Position numbers and translations under genes: made by a program. Below the pieces are notes generated by a model. That model searched no databases, was not told where the DNA came from, and was given only the letters and a program-made list of their open reading frames with translations. Positions 17,841-26,186 of a stretch of DNA of 64,000 bases are shown in pieces. This stretch comes from Shinella sp. SUS2 (GTDB lineage Bacteria; Pseudomonadota; Alphaproteobacteria; Rhizobiales; Rhizobiaceae): assembly GCF_001262505.1 (NCBI RefSeq), contig NZ_KQ410734.1, positions 1 through 64,000 on the forward strand, given 5' to 3'. Within the stretch, counting starts at the first letter, position 1. Each line of letters begins with the position of its first letter.

Positions 17841-17976
17841 CCCCTCACCCTAACCCCCTCCCCGCAAGCGGGGAGGGGAGGTGCCCAACGGAACGGTGAT
17901 GCCTGAGGCAACCGGCGTATCCTGCCTCCTTCACGCCGCTTGTGGGGAGAAGGAGGTTGGCAGGCCGGATGAGGGG
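17841..17976. repeat. Rhizobial intergenic palindromic repeat element
   Basis: Starts CCCCTCACCCTAACC and ends with an inverted CCGGATGAGGGG near 17965-17976. Inside is a perfect 11-base hairpin, arms 17855-17865 and 17868-17878 with loop AA, and a second stretch rich in CTCC/GGAG. It belongs to the same general style as the element at 8286-8437. It separates the deacetylase-fold gene from the CSLCG gene and may tune distal expression of the operon. Confidence 0.7.
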
Positions 17977-18010
17977 CTGTGCGTCTCGGCGATAGAAAGG
18001 ACCAAACCCC

Positions 18011-18340
18011 ATGTGCTCCCTATGCGGCATCATCGGCGGAGACCAGCATTGGACGGATGCCGCGGCGCGCCCCGGCGTCTTTACCCGCAATCTTGAGCGC
18101 CTCGATCGGCGTCGCGAGCGCGCCCGGCGGGTGACGGCTGCCAATCGCGTGCTCGCCGCCTTCGGGATGAGCCTTTCCGACTGGCAGGGTGCGTCCTTTA
18201 TCCTCGCCACCCGCACCGGCAAGAGCGAGATGATCGACGACCTCGGCCATCTCTGGCCGGCCGCCGAGCGCCTTGCCGGTCGTCCCTGTGATCCGCTCGA
18301 TCCTTCGCTGATCACCCGCATGGAGCGGAGCGATGGCTGA
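18011..18340 (+). CDS. Conserved hypothetical CSLCG protein paired with COG0523
   Basis: 109 residues, ATG 18011 with AAAGGA upstream. The N-terminus MCSLCGIIGGDQHWTD contains a CxxC pair near the very start and a conserved His, which could bind metal or act in redox. The middle (SFILATRTGKSEMIDDLGHLWPAAE) is hydrophilic and alpha-helical in character. It overlaps the metallochaperone gene by 8 bases. From memory, similar small proteins accompany COG0523 genes in rhizobia, but no function is established. A role in metal hand-over or as accessory to the hydrolase is possible. Confidence 0.8.
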   Translation: MCSLCGIIGGDQHWTDAAARPGVFTRNLERLDRRRERARRVTAANRVLAAFGMSLSDWQGASFILATRTGKSEMIDDLGHLWPAAERLAGRPCDPLDPSLITRMERSDG

Positions 18341-19409
18341 CATTCCTGCCTTCACCCCCGTCCATCTCCTCACCGGCTTCCTCGGCTCGGGCAAGACGAC
18401 GCTGCTGAAGCGCCTGCTCACCGATCCCGCGCTCGCCGATACCGCGGTGCTGATCAACGAATTCGGTGAAGTCGGCCTCGACCACTACCTCGTCGAGCGC
18501 ATCGATGAAACGATGGTGCTGCTGCAATCGGGCTGCGTGTGCTGTACCGTGCGCGGCGAGCTTGCCGAGGCGTTGCGTGACCTCCATTCGAAGCGCGAAC
18601 GCGGCCTTGCGCCACCCTTCACCCGCGTTGTCATCGAGAGCACCGGCCTTGCCGACCCCTTCCCGGTGCTTTCGACGCTGAAATCCGACCCTGTTCTGCG
18701 CCACCATTTTCGCGCTGGCAGCGTTGTGACGACGGTCGATGCCGTCAATGGCCCTGCCCAGCTGGAGACCTATGTCGAATCGAACCGGCAGGCGGCCATC
18801 GCAGACCACATCGTCGTCACCAAGGCGGATCTTTGCGATGGTAATGGTGGTCTGGCGCGTCTGCTTTCACGCCTTGCCGAGCTCAACCCGGATGCGGTCC
18901 GCCACAGTGCAACGGTCGATGGACCGGGTGCCGATGCGCTCTTCGGGGATGACACGGCGCATCGTGCGGCAAAGCTGCAATCGGCGAGCGGCTTCTACTG
19001 CGATACCCCAACCGGGCTGGTGGCGGCGGACGGCACGGTACACCAGGCGGCCATTTCCTCCTTCGTGATCACCGTCGATACTCCGATCGACTGGACGGGC
19101 TTCGGTGTCTGGCTCACCATGCTGCTCAACCGCCATGGAGAACGTGTACTGAGGGTGAAGGGCATGCTCGATATTCAGGGCGAGGATCGCCCGGTGGCGG
19201 TGCATGGCGTGCAGCATCTCGTCCATCCGCCCGTGCATATGGAAACATGGCCGGTGGGGGAGCGCGCCTCGCGCATCGTCTTTATTGTTGACGGTCTCGA
19301 TCCGAACCTGTTGAAACGGTCCTTCAATGCCTTCGCGCTTGCCGGGAGGGCGGCAGATAGTCCACAGCCAGAGGCAGCCGCACCGGTTCGCAACGCCCAG
19401 AGCCCTTGA
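18333..19409 (+). CDS. COG0523/CobW-family GTP-dependent metallochaperone
   Basis: 358 residues. Walker A GFLGSGKTT at 15-23, the family metal motif CVCC at 68-71, guanine-specificity motif TKAD, and a CobW C-terminal domain (HGVQHLVHPPVH). Proteins of this family deliver Zn, Co, Fe or Ni to client enzymes with GTP. Because it is inside a catabolic operon with a metal-dependent deacetylase-fold enzyme, the simplest inference is that it loads metal into that enzyme (as proposed for nitrile hydratase activators). No zinc-uptake genes surround it, which argues against a zinc-starvation role. Confidence 0.9.
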   Translation: MADIPAFTPVHLLTGFLGSGKTTLLKRLLTDPALADTAVLINEFGEVGLDHYLVERIDETMVLLQSGCVCCTVRGELAEALRDLHSKRERGLAPPFTRVVIESTGLADPFPVLSTLKSDPVLRHHFRAGSVVTTVDAVNGPAQLETYVESNRQAAIADHIVVTKADLCDGNGGLARLLSRLAELNPDAVRHSATVDGPGADALFGDDTAHRAAKLQSASGFYCDTPTGLVAADGTVHQAAISSFVITVDTPIDWTGFGVWLTMLLNRHGERVLRVKGMLDIQGEDRPVAVHGVQHLVHPPVHMETWPVGERASRIVFIVDGLDPNLLKRSFNAFALAGRAADSPQPEAAAPVRNAQSP

Positions 19410-20641
19410 TGAACAAGCATTCCCCGAAACCGGAACCCGCAGCGCCGGCACTCCACCTGGCCGGCAAGCCGAAGCTGCGTGTGCTCGGCACCGCCATCTC
19501 GCTTCTGGAGGAGTTGCGGGTGAAGGCCGAAGCGGATCTCGGCATCGAGGTCAGTTTCGACAACAACGATTTCATCGTCACCCAGCACAAGGCCGCGCAG
19601 GAGCCTGACAGCTACGACATCTACGACCAGTGCTTCCACAATCTCGATATCGTCTGGTACTGGCGTGCCATCCAGCCGATCGAGATTGCCCGCGTTCCGC
19701 TCTGGGGCGAGATCAACGACCTCACGAAAACCGGCCAGATCGGTCCGAGCGCCCGTCTCGGCCAGGGCGACGTGCCGGCGCGCAAACTCTATGTCCAGCC
19801 GAGCCTTGCCCTCGGCGACACGCCGACCGGCCGCATCTCCATGCTGCCGACGACACATAATTTCGACAGCTTCGCCTATCGCAGTGACATCCTCGATCCC
19901 CTTCAGCCGATGAACAGCTGGGCCGCGCTGCTCGACGAACGCTGGAGCGGCCGTGCCGCCCTCGTGGATGAACCGGCGATCGGTATTTTCGATGCCGCGC
20001 TTGCTGCGCAGGCCGCCGGCCTCATGACCTTCGGCAATATCGGCAACATGACCGTCGCAGAGATCGACGCATTGATGGATATTCTGGAGACAAGGCGCAA
20101 GGCGGGCTTCTTCCGCAGCTTCTGGCGCACGGCGGAAGACGCTGCGGGATTGATGGTGGCGGATGAAACCGACATCCAGAGCATGTGGTCGACGGGTATC
20201 GGCATCCTGAACGGCCGCGGTTTTCCCGTCGAACAGGCGGCGCCTGCGGAAGGCTACCGTGCCTGGCATGGGGGTCTCTGCCTGTCGAGGCACCTTTCCG
20301 GCCGCATGCTGGATGTCGCCTACGACTATCTCAACTGGTGGATTTCCGGCTGGCCGGGTGCCGTCGTCGCCCGGCAGGGTTATTACATCTCCACCCCGGA
20401 GCGCTCGCGCCGCTATATGAGCGCCGCCGAATGGGACTACTGGTATGAGGGGCTAGCCGCGCGGGAAGACCTGCCTGGTCCGGATGGTACGATCCGCGTA
20501 AAACGCGGCTCGGTGCGCAGCGGTGGTTCCTACTGGCAGCGTGCCAACGGTATCGCCGTCTGGAACACGACCATGGATGAACACAACTATCTCGTCCGCC
20601 GCTGGATGCAGCTCGTCGGGCGTGCAGAGAAGGACATTTGA
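19409..20641 (+). CDS. Solute-binding-protein homologue without an export signal
   Basis: 410 residues, the same length as the exported binding protein at 14519. The start ATG overlaps the metallochaperone stop (TGATG). The first 25 residues (MNKHSPKPEPAAPALHLAGKPKLRV) contain no hydrophobic signal, Tat motif or lipobox, so the protein should stay in the cytoplasm. Shared landmarks with the exported paralogue include EGYRAW, WISGWPGAVVARQGYY and a WYEG motif near the C-terminus. An intracellular binding protein could act as substrate sensor, buffer or scaffold for the enzymes; a mis-called start is unlikely because coupling to the upstream gene fixes it. Confidence 0.88.
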   Translation: MNKHSPKPEPAAPALHLAGKPKLRVLGTAISLLEELRVKAEADLGIEVSFDNNDFIVTQHKAAQEPDSYDIYDQCFHNLDIVWYWRAIQPIEIARVPLWGEINDLTKTGQIGPSARLGQGDVPARKLYVQPSLALGDTPTGRISMLPTTHNFDSFAYRSDILDPLQPMNSWAALLDERWSGRAALVDEPAIGIFDAALAAQAAGLMTFGNIGNMTVAEIDALMDILETRRKAGFFRSFWRTAEDAAGLMVADETDIQSMWSTGIGILNGRGFPVEQAAPAEGYRAWHGGLCLSRHLSGRMLDVAYDYLNWWISGWPGAVVARQGYYISTPERSRRYMSAAEWDYWYEGLAAREDLPGPDGTIRVKRGSVRSGGSYWQRANGIAVWNTTMDEHNYLVRRWMQLVGRAEKDI

Positions 20642-20643
20642 CG

Positions 20644-22005
20644 ATGACGACAGAGCCGCGCTCGATCGCCCAGCTTTCCGTGCTTCTGCAGTCGGGCGCG
20701 CTTGATCCCGTTGCGCTTGTGGAAGAGACGCTTGCAGCCATCCGGTCGCATCCGGATGCCGCGGTCTTCACCTTTCTCCTGGAGGAGCGGGCGAGAGCGG
20801 AAGCTGCGGCCGCACGGCAGCGCCTGCGGAAAGGGCGCTCGCGCGGCGTCCTCGACGGTGTACCGATCGCCTGGAAGGACCTCTTCGATATCGCGGGCCT
20901 GCCGACCACCGCCGGTTCCCGCGTGCTGAGGGACGCGGAGCCCGCAAGCCGCGATGCGGCCGTGGTGCAGGCTCTTGCGGGCGCCGGCATGGTCAGCGTC
21001 GGGCGGGTGAACATGAGCGAGTTCGCCTTTTCCGGCCTCGGTATCAATCCGCATTACGGCACGCCGCGCAACCCGGCCTCGCCCGCTGGCGAGCACCGCA
21101 TTCCCGGCGGCTCCTCGTCCGGTTCCGGGGTCGCGGTCGCGGCTGGGCTCGTGCCCGTCTCCATCGGCACGGATACCGGCGGCTCGGTGCGCATCCCCGC
21201 CGCCTTCAATGGTATCGTCGGCTACAAGGCGACCCGCGGGCGCTACGCCATGGAGGGTGTGTTCCCCCTGGCCAAAAGCCTCGATTCCCTTGGTCCGCTC
21301 TGCCGCACCGTGCAGGACGCGATCCTCATCGATGCTGCCATGCGGGGCCTGCCCGCTGCCGGCCCCGTCCCGCACCAGAATGTTGCCGACCTCTCCTTCG
21401 TCATTCCCGAGACCGTGTTCTTCGACGGTGCGGAACCGGAGGTCGTCGCGGCTTTCGAGGCGGGCGTCACGCAGCTTTCGCGCGCCGGCGCGCGCATCCG
21501 GCGCGAGGCCTTCCCGGAGTTTTCCGCAATTTTCGAACTGATGGCGAAACACGGCGCGCTGGTGACGGCGGAAGCTTTCGTCCTTCATCGTGCGCGCATC
21601 AAGGGTGCGGCGGCGGCGGAGATGGATCCCCGTGTCGTCAAGCGCACGCTGCTCGGTGAGAAGATCACCATCGCCGATTATCTCGAGATGCTGGAGGCCC
21701 GAGAAAAACTGACAGCAGCCTTCGAAGCCAGGCTCGGTCCGCAGGACCTGCTGCTCAGCCCGACGCTTCCCCATGTCGCCCCGGAAATCCAGCCGTTGCT
21801 CGATGATGAGGACCTGTTCTTCCAGACCAACGGCAAGACGCTGCGCAACACGCTGGTCGGCAATTTTCTCGATTGGTGCGGGGTGTCGCTGCCGTGTGGC
21901 ACGGGTGCCGGGGGCTTGCCCGCCGGGCTCTTGGTGTCGGCTCCGCGGTGTGGTGACGAACGGTTGCTGGCCGCCGCTATGGCGGTGGAAGGCGTGCTCG
22001 GCTGA
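20644..22005 (+). CDS. Amidase-signature family amidase
   Basis: 453 residues from ATG 20644. Catalytic Lys78 (AWKDLFDIAG), the Gly/Ser loop GGSSSGSGVAV (about 155-165) with the cis-Ser, and nucleophile Ser181 in DTGGSVRIP are all present, so it is an active-type amidase related to GatA, but GatB/GatC are absent. It hydrolyses an amide to acid and ammonia. Being last in the operon with an imidase-like metal hydrolase, it could be the half-amidase that finishes degradation of a ring-opened imide. Cytoplasmic. Confidence 0.92.
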   Translation: MTTEPRSIAQLSVLLQSGALDPVALVEETLAAIRSHPDAAVFTFLLEERARAEAAAARQRLRKGRSRGVLDGVPIAWKDLFDIAGLPTTAGSRVLRDAEPASRDAAVVQALAGAGMVSVGRVNMSEFAFSGLGINPHYGTPRNPASPAGEHRIPGGSSSGSGVAVAAGLVPVSIGTDTGGSVRIPAAFNGIVGYKATRGRYAMEGVFPLAKSLDSLGPLCRTVQDAILIDAAMRGLPAAGPVPHQNVADLSFVIPETVFFDGAEPEVVAAFEAGVTQLSRAGARIRREAFPEFSAIFELMAKHGALVTAEAFVLHRARIKGAAAAEMDPRVVKRTLLGEKITIADYLEMLEAREKLTAAFEARLGPQDLLLSPTLPHVAPEIQPLLDDEDLFFQTNGKTLRNTLVGNFLDWCGVSLPCGTGAGGLPAGLLVSAPRCGDERLLAAAMAVEGVLG

Positions 22006-22059
22006 GGTTCCTGGCCGCTTCTCTGCGACTTTCCGCGGATCCTGGCGCGCAGGTTCGCG

Positions 22060-22434
22060 TCAGGACTGCAGGCGGGCCATAGCCTTGACGAGTGGGACCG
22101 TGGCGCCGGTTTCGGCAGCGGTCTCGACCGCGTTCCAGACGTCCGATTTCGAGCGGTTGCCGGCAACGGCGGAGGATGCCGCCTCGGCGGCAGGGAGCCA
22201 GACATCGAGCATGGTCTTGTCGCCACACTGCGTCTTGCCGCGGTTGCGGATGCCCTTGGCGATGGCGATGAGCATGTCGCGGCCGGCAAGCGCTTGGGCG
22301 GCGCGCCGGAGGTCTGTCGTGTAAAGTGGGCCGGTGGAAGTGCCGACGGCGTCGAGAAAGCCGCTGGCCGCTGTCGACAGGACGTCGGACGGGCTCGCAG
22401 CGTCAAGATCGGACCTGGAGAGAGCAGTGTTCAC
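22060..22434 (-). pseudogene. Remnant of a DhaL-type (DAK2 domain) kinase subunit
   Basis: The 124-codon frame keeps the family core GTSTGPLYTTDL...GDKTMLDVWLPAAEAA...ETGATVPLVKAMAR, where GDKTMxD is diagnostic of DhaL/DAK2 domains. The N-terminal GDGDHG nucleotide/metal motif and the C-terminal GERSxGHxDPGA motif are both missing, and a stop follows QS. A normal DhaL has about 200-210 residues, so this cannot bind ADP and is a decayed gene. It faces away from the broken sugar kinase next to it. Confidence 0.75.
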
Positions 22435-22475
22435 CGCCTTGAAGTTGCCGCCGCGGCGGTGCCAGGCTCGGTGCG

Positions 22476-22994
22476 TTGAACGGCCTTCTGGTCTACAAGC
22501 TTAGCGCGCCTTCGCTCATCGTCACGATTGGTACGCACACCATTTTCGATCTTCTCGGCGCGAATGACGGGACGCTCGGTCTCATCGAGCCGCTGTTCCC
22601 GTATATCGATTACTTCACGCCCCGGATCGAAGAGGCCAGACAGATCTCGGCCGCGCCCGATGTCGAGGGCGCAGGGCGGTTCTTCCTGGAGCGTGGCGTA
22701 AAACATTGTTTTTTTACCCTCGGCGGCGACGATGTCTGCTTCATGGATGCCGCAAGTACTGTCGTCCGGGAGCGGGTGTTCGAAATCGAGGTGGTCGAAT
22801 ACGATGGGTTGCGGCGACGCCTTCGATGCCGGTTACATCACGGCCCTGCATCACAAGATGGACCTGGTCACCGCGCTAACCTCGCGCAGGCAAGCGCCGC
22901 GCTCGTGGCGACCGGTCTCGGTTCGGATGCCGGTATCCGCTCTTTCGATGAAACACTTGTCTTCATGAACAGCGCGCCGCGCAAGGCGGCTTGA
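22476..22994 (+). pseudogene. Degraded PfkB-family sugar kinase
   Basis: Only the C-terminal half of a PfkB kinase remains and no credible start exists. Family landmarks read FPYIDYFTPRIEEARQIS and FTLGGDDVCFMD, but the catalytic GCGDAFDAGYITAL loop appears in another reading frame (about 22803-22870). The original frame resumes at ANLAQASAALVATGLGSDAGIRSF. So two compensating small indels at roughly 22800 and 22872 disrupt the active site while the frame stays open. With the adjacent DhaL remnant it marks a lost sugar or polyol catabolic operon. Confidence 0.75.
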
Positions 22995-23084
22995 GGCGAT
23001 CTATTAGGGGCCGCCCCAAGGCCCTTGGCAAAATTCGCATCCGACGACGGGGTTGCCGAAGAAACCGCGTTTGGTTTCGGTATG

Positions 23085-23882
23085 TCATTTTTGCGCTACG
23101 ATCGCATAACGGTGTTGAAGGCCCCGCGCGATGGCCTTGAAGAAACCGAAATGCGCTGCCTGCGTCTTGTGGATTTGCCGCAGATCCCTGTCCGCCGTCA
23201 CGCTTGAAAAACCCGCTTCCGCAAGCAGGCGTGAAACGACGTCGACCCGCGCACCGCCGGAAAAATGGACGCGGGAGAGGATGTCTGCATGCGTGCCGGT
23301 CATGGCCGCAGGCGCCTGCACTCCTGTCGTGCCTGCTCGTTCCAGAAAGGCGGCGAGCCGTTTTACGAGCCGCTCGGCGAGGCCCGTATTGACGAAATCA
23401 CCGTCGATGACCAGCAGCTTGCCGCCCGGTTTGAGGACACGCAGCCACTCTGCAAAACAAGCGGCCGGATCGACAAGGGTCCAGACAAGATGGCGCGTGA
23501 CGATCACGTCGTAGCTGTCATCGGCCTCAAGCGTGTTCTCCGCATCGCCGAGATGAAAACGGATGGAACGGCCGCGGGCTGCGGCCTTGGCGCGGGCGCG
23601 TTCCAGCATGGGTTCGGCCCAGTCGATGCCGGTCACCCGATAGCCGAGGTCATCCATCAGGTGGGAGATCACGCCGGTTCCGCTCGCAAGGTCGAGAGCC
23701 TCGCGGCCATCGCCACGGCCGAGATGCCGTTCGATGAGCGCATGCCAGGCGGCGCGTTCCTCCTCGGAGAAGATCTCGTGGCCGGGCGACTGGTCGAATG
23801 TTGCAGCGCGCGCGGACCAATAGGCCTTGATTTCATCCCGCAAGGTGAAATTGGTGCCCTCCGTCGTGCGGTTGCTCTGCAT
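23085..23882 (-). CDS. Class I SAM-dependent methyltransferase next to a FecBCD importer
   Basis: 265 residues from ATG 23882. Motif I ALDLASGTGVISHLM (about 63-77), motif II GIDWAEPMLERARAKA, and the motif-III area VLKPGGKLLVIDGDF are standard for Rossmann-fold methyltransferases of the UbiE/Methyltransf_11 type. It diverges from the metal-chelate importer at 23988 with only 105 bases between, sharing a control region. Such pairing suggests modification of the imported chelator or corrinoid-like ligand, but the substrate cannot be read from the sequence. Cytoplasmic. Confidence 0.88.
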   Translation of the reverse strand: MQSNRTTEGTNFTLRDEIKAYWSARAATFDQSPGHEIFSEEERAAWHALIERHLGRGDGREALDLASGTGVISHLMDDLGYRVTGIDWAEPMLERARAKAAARGRSIRFHLGDAENTLEADDSYDVIVTRHLVWTLVDPAACFAEWLRVLKPGGKLLVIDGDFVNTGLAERLVKRLAAFLERAGTTGVQAPAAMTGTHADILSRVHFSGGARVDVVSRLLAEAGFSSVTADRDLRQIHKTQAAHFGFFKAIARGLQHRYAIVAQK

Positions 23883-23929
23883 GCTTCGTTCCCCGATTTC
23901 AGCTTCGAACGCTTCTAAAAGATAATACT

Positions 23930-23944
23930 TGACTATAAAAGTCA
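23930..23944. promoter_or_regulatory. Candidate operator TGACTATAAAAGTCA
   Basis: Perfect 5-base inverted repeat with a 5-base centre in a strongly AT-rich stretch (23913-23955) between the divergent methyltransferase and FecB-like genes. The position suits a shared repressor site, for example an iron or metal regulator of the Fur/Mur/RirA kind, although it does not match a consensus I can name with certainty. Confidence 0.45.
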
Positions 23945-23987
23945 TAAAATAATATGTGCCGGGCAGTTTCCACCGGAGATGAATCCC

Positions 23988-25118
23988 ATGCCCTTTTCTG
24001 GCAAGTCGACGATGTTTGCCCTCGGCCTCCTCGTGTCCACCGTGCTGCCGGCAATGGCCGATCCCGTCGTCCTCAAGGACGTTACCGGGCGAGACGTCGA
24101 AGTGAACGTGCCGGTCAAGCATGTCATCCTCGGCGAAGGCCGGCAGATCTATTTCCTCGCCGCGCTCGACAAGGAAAACCCGTTCCAGCACGTTGTCGGC
24201 TGGCGCGACGACCTGCCGAAGGCTGATCCGGAATCCTACGCCGCTTACCTCGCGAAATACCCCAACATCGCCAAGCTGCCGACCTTCGGCGGCATGAAGG
24301 ACGGTACGTTCGATATCGAGCAGGCCGTGGCCCTGAAGCCGGACGTCATCCTGATGAATGTCGATGCCAAGACCGCGACGGAAGAAGCCGGCTACATCGA
24401 GAAGCTTGCCAAGGTCGGCATCCCGCTCGTCTATGTCGATTTCCGCGAGAAGCCGATGGAGAACACCGAGCCGAGCATGCGCATCATGGGCACGCTGATG
24501 GGCAAGGAGAAGGTTGCGGAGGATTTCATCACCTTCCGGGCCGATGCGATCAGGAAGGTCACGGACGTCCTTGAAAAGACTGGTCCGGCAAAGCCAGTCG
24601 TCTTCGTCGAGCGGGCAGGGGGCTACTCCGACGATTGCTGCATGTCCTTCGGCAACGAGAACTTCGGCAAGATGGTCGAACTCGCCGGCGGCACGAACAT
24701 GGCCAGGGAGATCATCCCCGGCACGTTCGGCACGGTGAACCCGGAGCAGATCATCGCCTCCAATCCCGACCAGGTGATCATCACCGGCGGCATGTGGGAA
24801 GGGTATGTGCCGGGTGGCAACTGGGTCGGCGTCGGGTATGGCGCCGATACGGCGGAAGCCCGCCGCAAGCTGGAAAACCTGACCAAGCGTCCGGCCTTTA
24901 CGGGCGTCAAGGCGGTAAAGGACGGCAATGTGCACGCCATCTGGCACCAGTTCTACAACAACCCCTACCAGTTCGTCGCCATCCAGCAGATCGCCAAGTG
25001 GCTGCATCCCGATCTCTTCAAGGACCTGGATCCGGAGGCGACCTTCAAGGAGCTGCACGCCCGCTTCCTGCCGCTTGAATACAAGCCGGGATACTTCGTC
25101 TCGCTGAAGGGCGAGTAG
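23988..25118 (+). CDS. FecB/BtuF-type ABC solute-binding protein
   Basis: 376 residues from ATG 23988; ATG 23979 is too close to the GGAG at 23975. A signal peptide (MFALGLLVSTVLPAMA) leads into a class III periplasmic binding protein: DVTGRDVEVNVPVKHVILGEGRQ, the two-lobe helix linker, and the C-terminal GVKAVKDGNVHAIWHQFYNNPYQF. Family members bind ferric siderophores, haem or cobalamin. A cysteine pair (DDCCMSF) near the ligand cleft is notable. First gene of a three-gene importer. Confidence 0.92.
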   Translation: MPFSGKSTMFALGLLVSTVLPAMADPVVLKDVTGRDVEVNVPVKHVILGEGRQIYFLAALDKENPFQHVVGWRDDLPKADPESYAAYLAKYPNIAKLPTFGGMKDGTFDIEQAVALKPDVILMNVDAKTATEEAGYIEKLAKVGIPLVYVDFREKPMENTEPSMRIMGTLMGKEKVAEDFITFRADAIRKVTDVLEKTGPAKPVVFVERAGGYSDDCCMSFGNENFGKMVELAGGTNMAREIIPGTFGTVNPEQIIASNPDQVIITGGMWEGYVPGGNWVGVGYGADTAEARRKLENLTKRPAFTGVKAVKDGNVHAIWHQFYNNPYQFVAIQQIAKWLHPDLFKDLDPEATFKELHARFLPLEYKPGYFVSLKGE

Positions 25119-25121
25119 TCG

Positions 25122-26186
25122 ATGGCCGCCACGGCGACCGAAGCCAGGGCGACGGGGCGCGATCAATATCGCGCCCTTGCCTTTCGGCGTATCCTCATCC
25201 TTGCCGGCCTCGGTCTTGCGCTTGCCGCCAGCATTGCCATCGACATGGCGCTTGGGCCCGCGAACTACAGCGTTTCCGAGGTTCTTTCCGCGCTCTTCTC
25301 GCCGGAGACGGCAGGTGACCAGCTGCGTGTCGTCATCTGGGATATCCGCATGCCGATCGCGTTGATGGCGGTGACGGTCGGCGCGTCGCTCTCGGTTGCG
25401 GGTGCGCAGATGCAGACGATCCTGTCGAACCCGCTCGCCAGCCCCTTCACCCTCGGCATTTCAGCCGCTGCCAGCTTCGGTGCGGCGCTGGGGCTTGTTG
25501 CCGGCGTCGCCATCTTTCCGGGGGCGACCCAATACATGGTGCCGGTCAATGCCTTCATCATGGCGATGGTGGCCGCGCTCTTCATTCATTTCGCCTCGAC
25601 GTTGCGGGGCGTGACGGTGGAGACCATCGTTCTGCTCGGCATCGCGCTCGTCTTCACCTTCAATGCCGCGCTGTCGCTTCTCGAATACCTCGCCTCCGAA
25701 CAGGCGCTCGCGGCCGTCGTGTTCTGGACCATGGGCAGCCTCACGAAGGCGACCTGGGACAAGGTGTTCGTCACCGCGGCCATACTGGTCGTGACGCTGC
25801 CGCTCTTCATCCGCAATGCCTGGGCACTGACGGCGCTGCGGCTCGGCGACGACAAGGCGGCCAGCATGGGCGTCAATGTCCGGCGCCTGCGTCTCCACAC
25901 CATGCTCGTCGTCAGTCTGCTCGCCGCCATTCCTGTCTCCTTCGTCGGCACGATCGGCTTTGTCGGCCTTGTCGGCCCGCATATCGCGCGCATGGTGGTG
26001 GGCGAGGATCAGCGGTTCTTTCTGCCCGGGTCCGTGATCTGCGGTGCGCTTCTTCTGTCGGCGACATCAGTCGTCAGCAAGGTGCTCATCCCCGGTGCCA
26101 TCCTGCCGATCGGGGTCATCACCGCGCTTGTCGGCGTTCCCTTCTTCTTCGTCCTGATTTTCTCGAACCGGAGGCGCGCATGGTAA
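25122..26186 (+). CDS. FecCD-family ABC permease
   Basis: 354 residues with about ten membrane segments, as usual for FecCD/BtuC permeases. Recognisable family stretches are IRMPIALMAVTVGASLSVAGAQMQTILSNPLASPFTLGISAAASFG and VSFVGTIGFVGLVGPHIARMVVGEDQRFFLPGS. It forms a homodimeric channel with the ATPase downstream, whose start overlaps its end. Substrate: a metal chelate. Confidence 0.94.
   Translation: MAATATEARATGRDQYRALAFRRILILAGLGLALAASIAIDMALGPANYSVSEVLSALFSPETAGDQLRVVIWDIRMPIALMAVTVGASLSVAGAQMQTILSNPLASPFTLGISAAASFGAALGLVAGVAIFPGATQYMVPVNAFIMAMVAALFIHFASTLRGVTVETIVLLGIALVFTFNAALSLLEYLASEQALAAVVFWTMGSLTKATWDKVFVTAAILVVTLPLFIRNAWALTALRLGDDKAASMGVNVRRLRLHTMLVVSLLAAIPVSFVGTIGFVGLVGPHIARMVVGEDQRFFLPGSVICGALLLSATSVVSKVLIPGAILPIGVITALVGVPFFFVLIFSNRRRAW

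Noticed and set aside
23085-25166. Very long minus-strand frame covering the methyltransferase and all of the FecB-like gene
   Set aside because: Only the part up to 23882 has methyltransferase motifs; the remainder is the antisense of a clear signal-peptide-bearing FecB protein.
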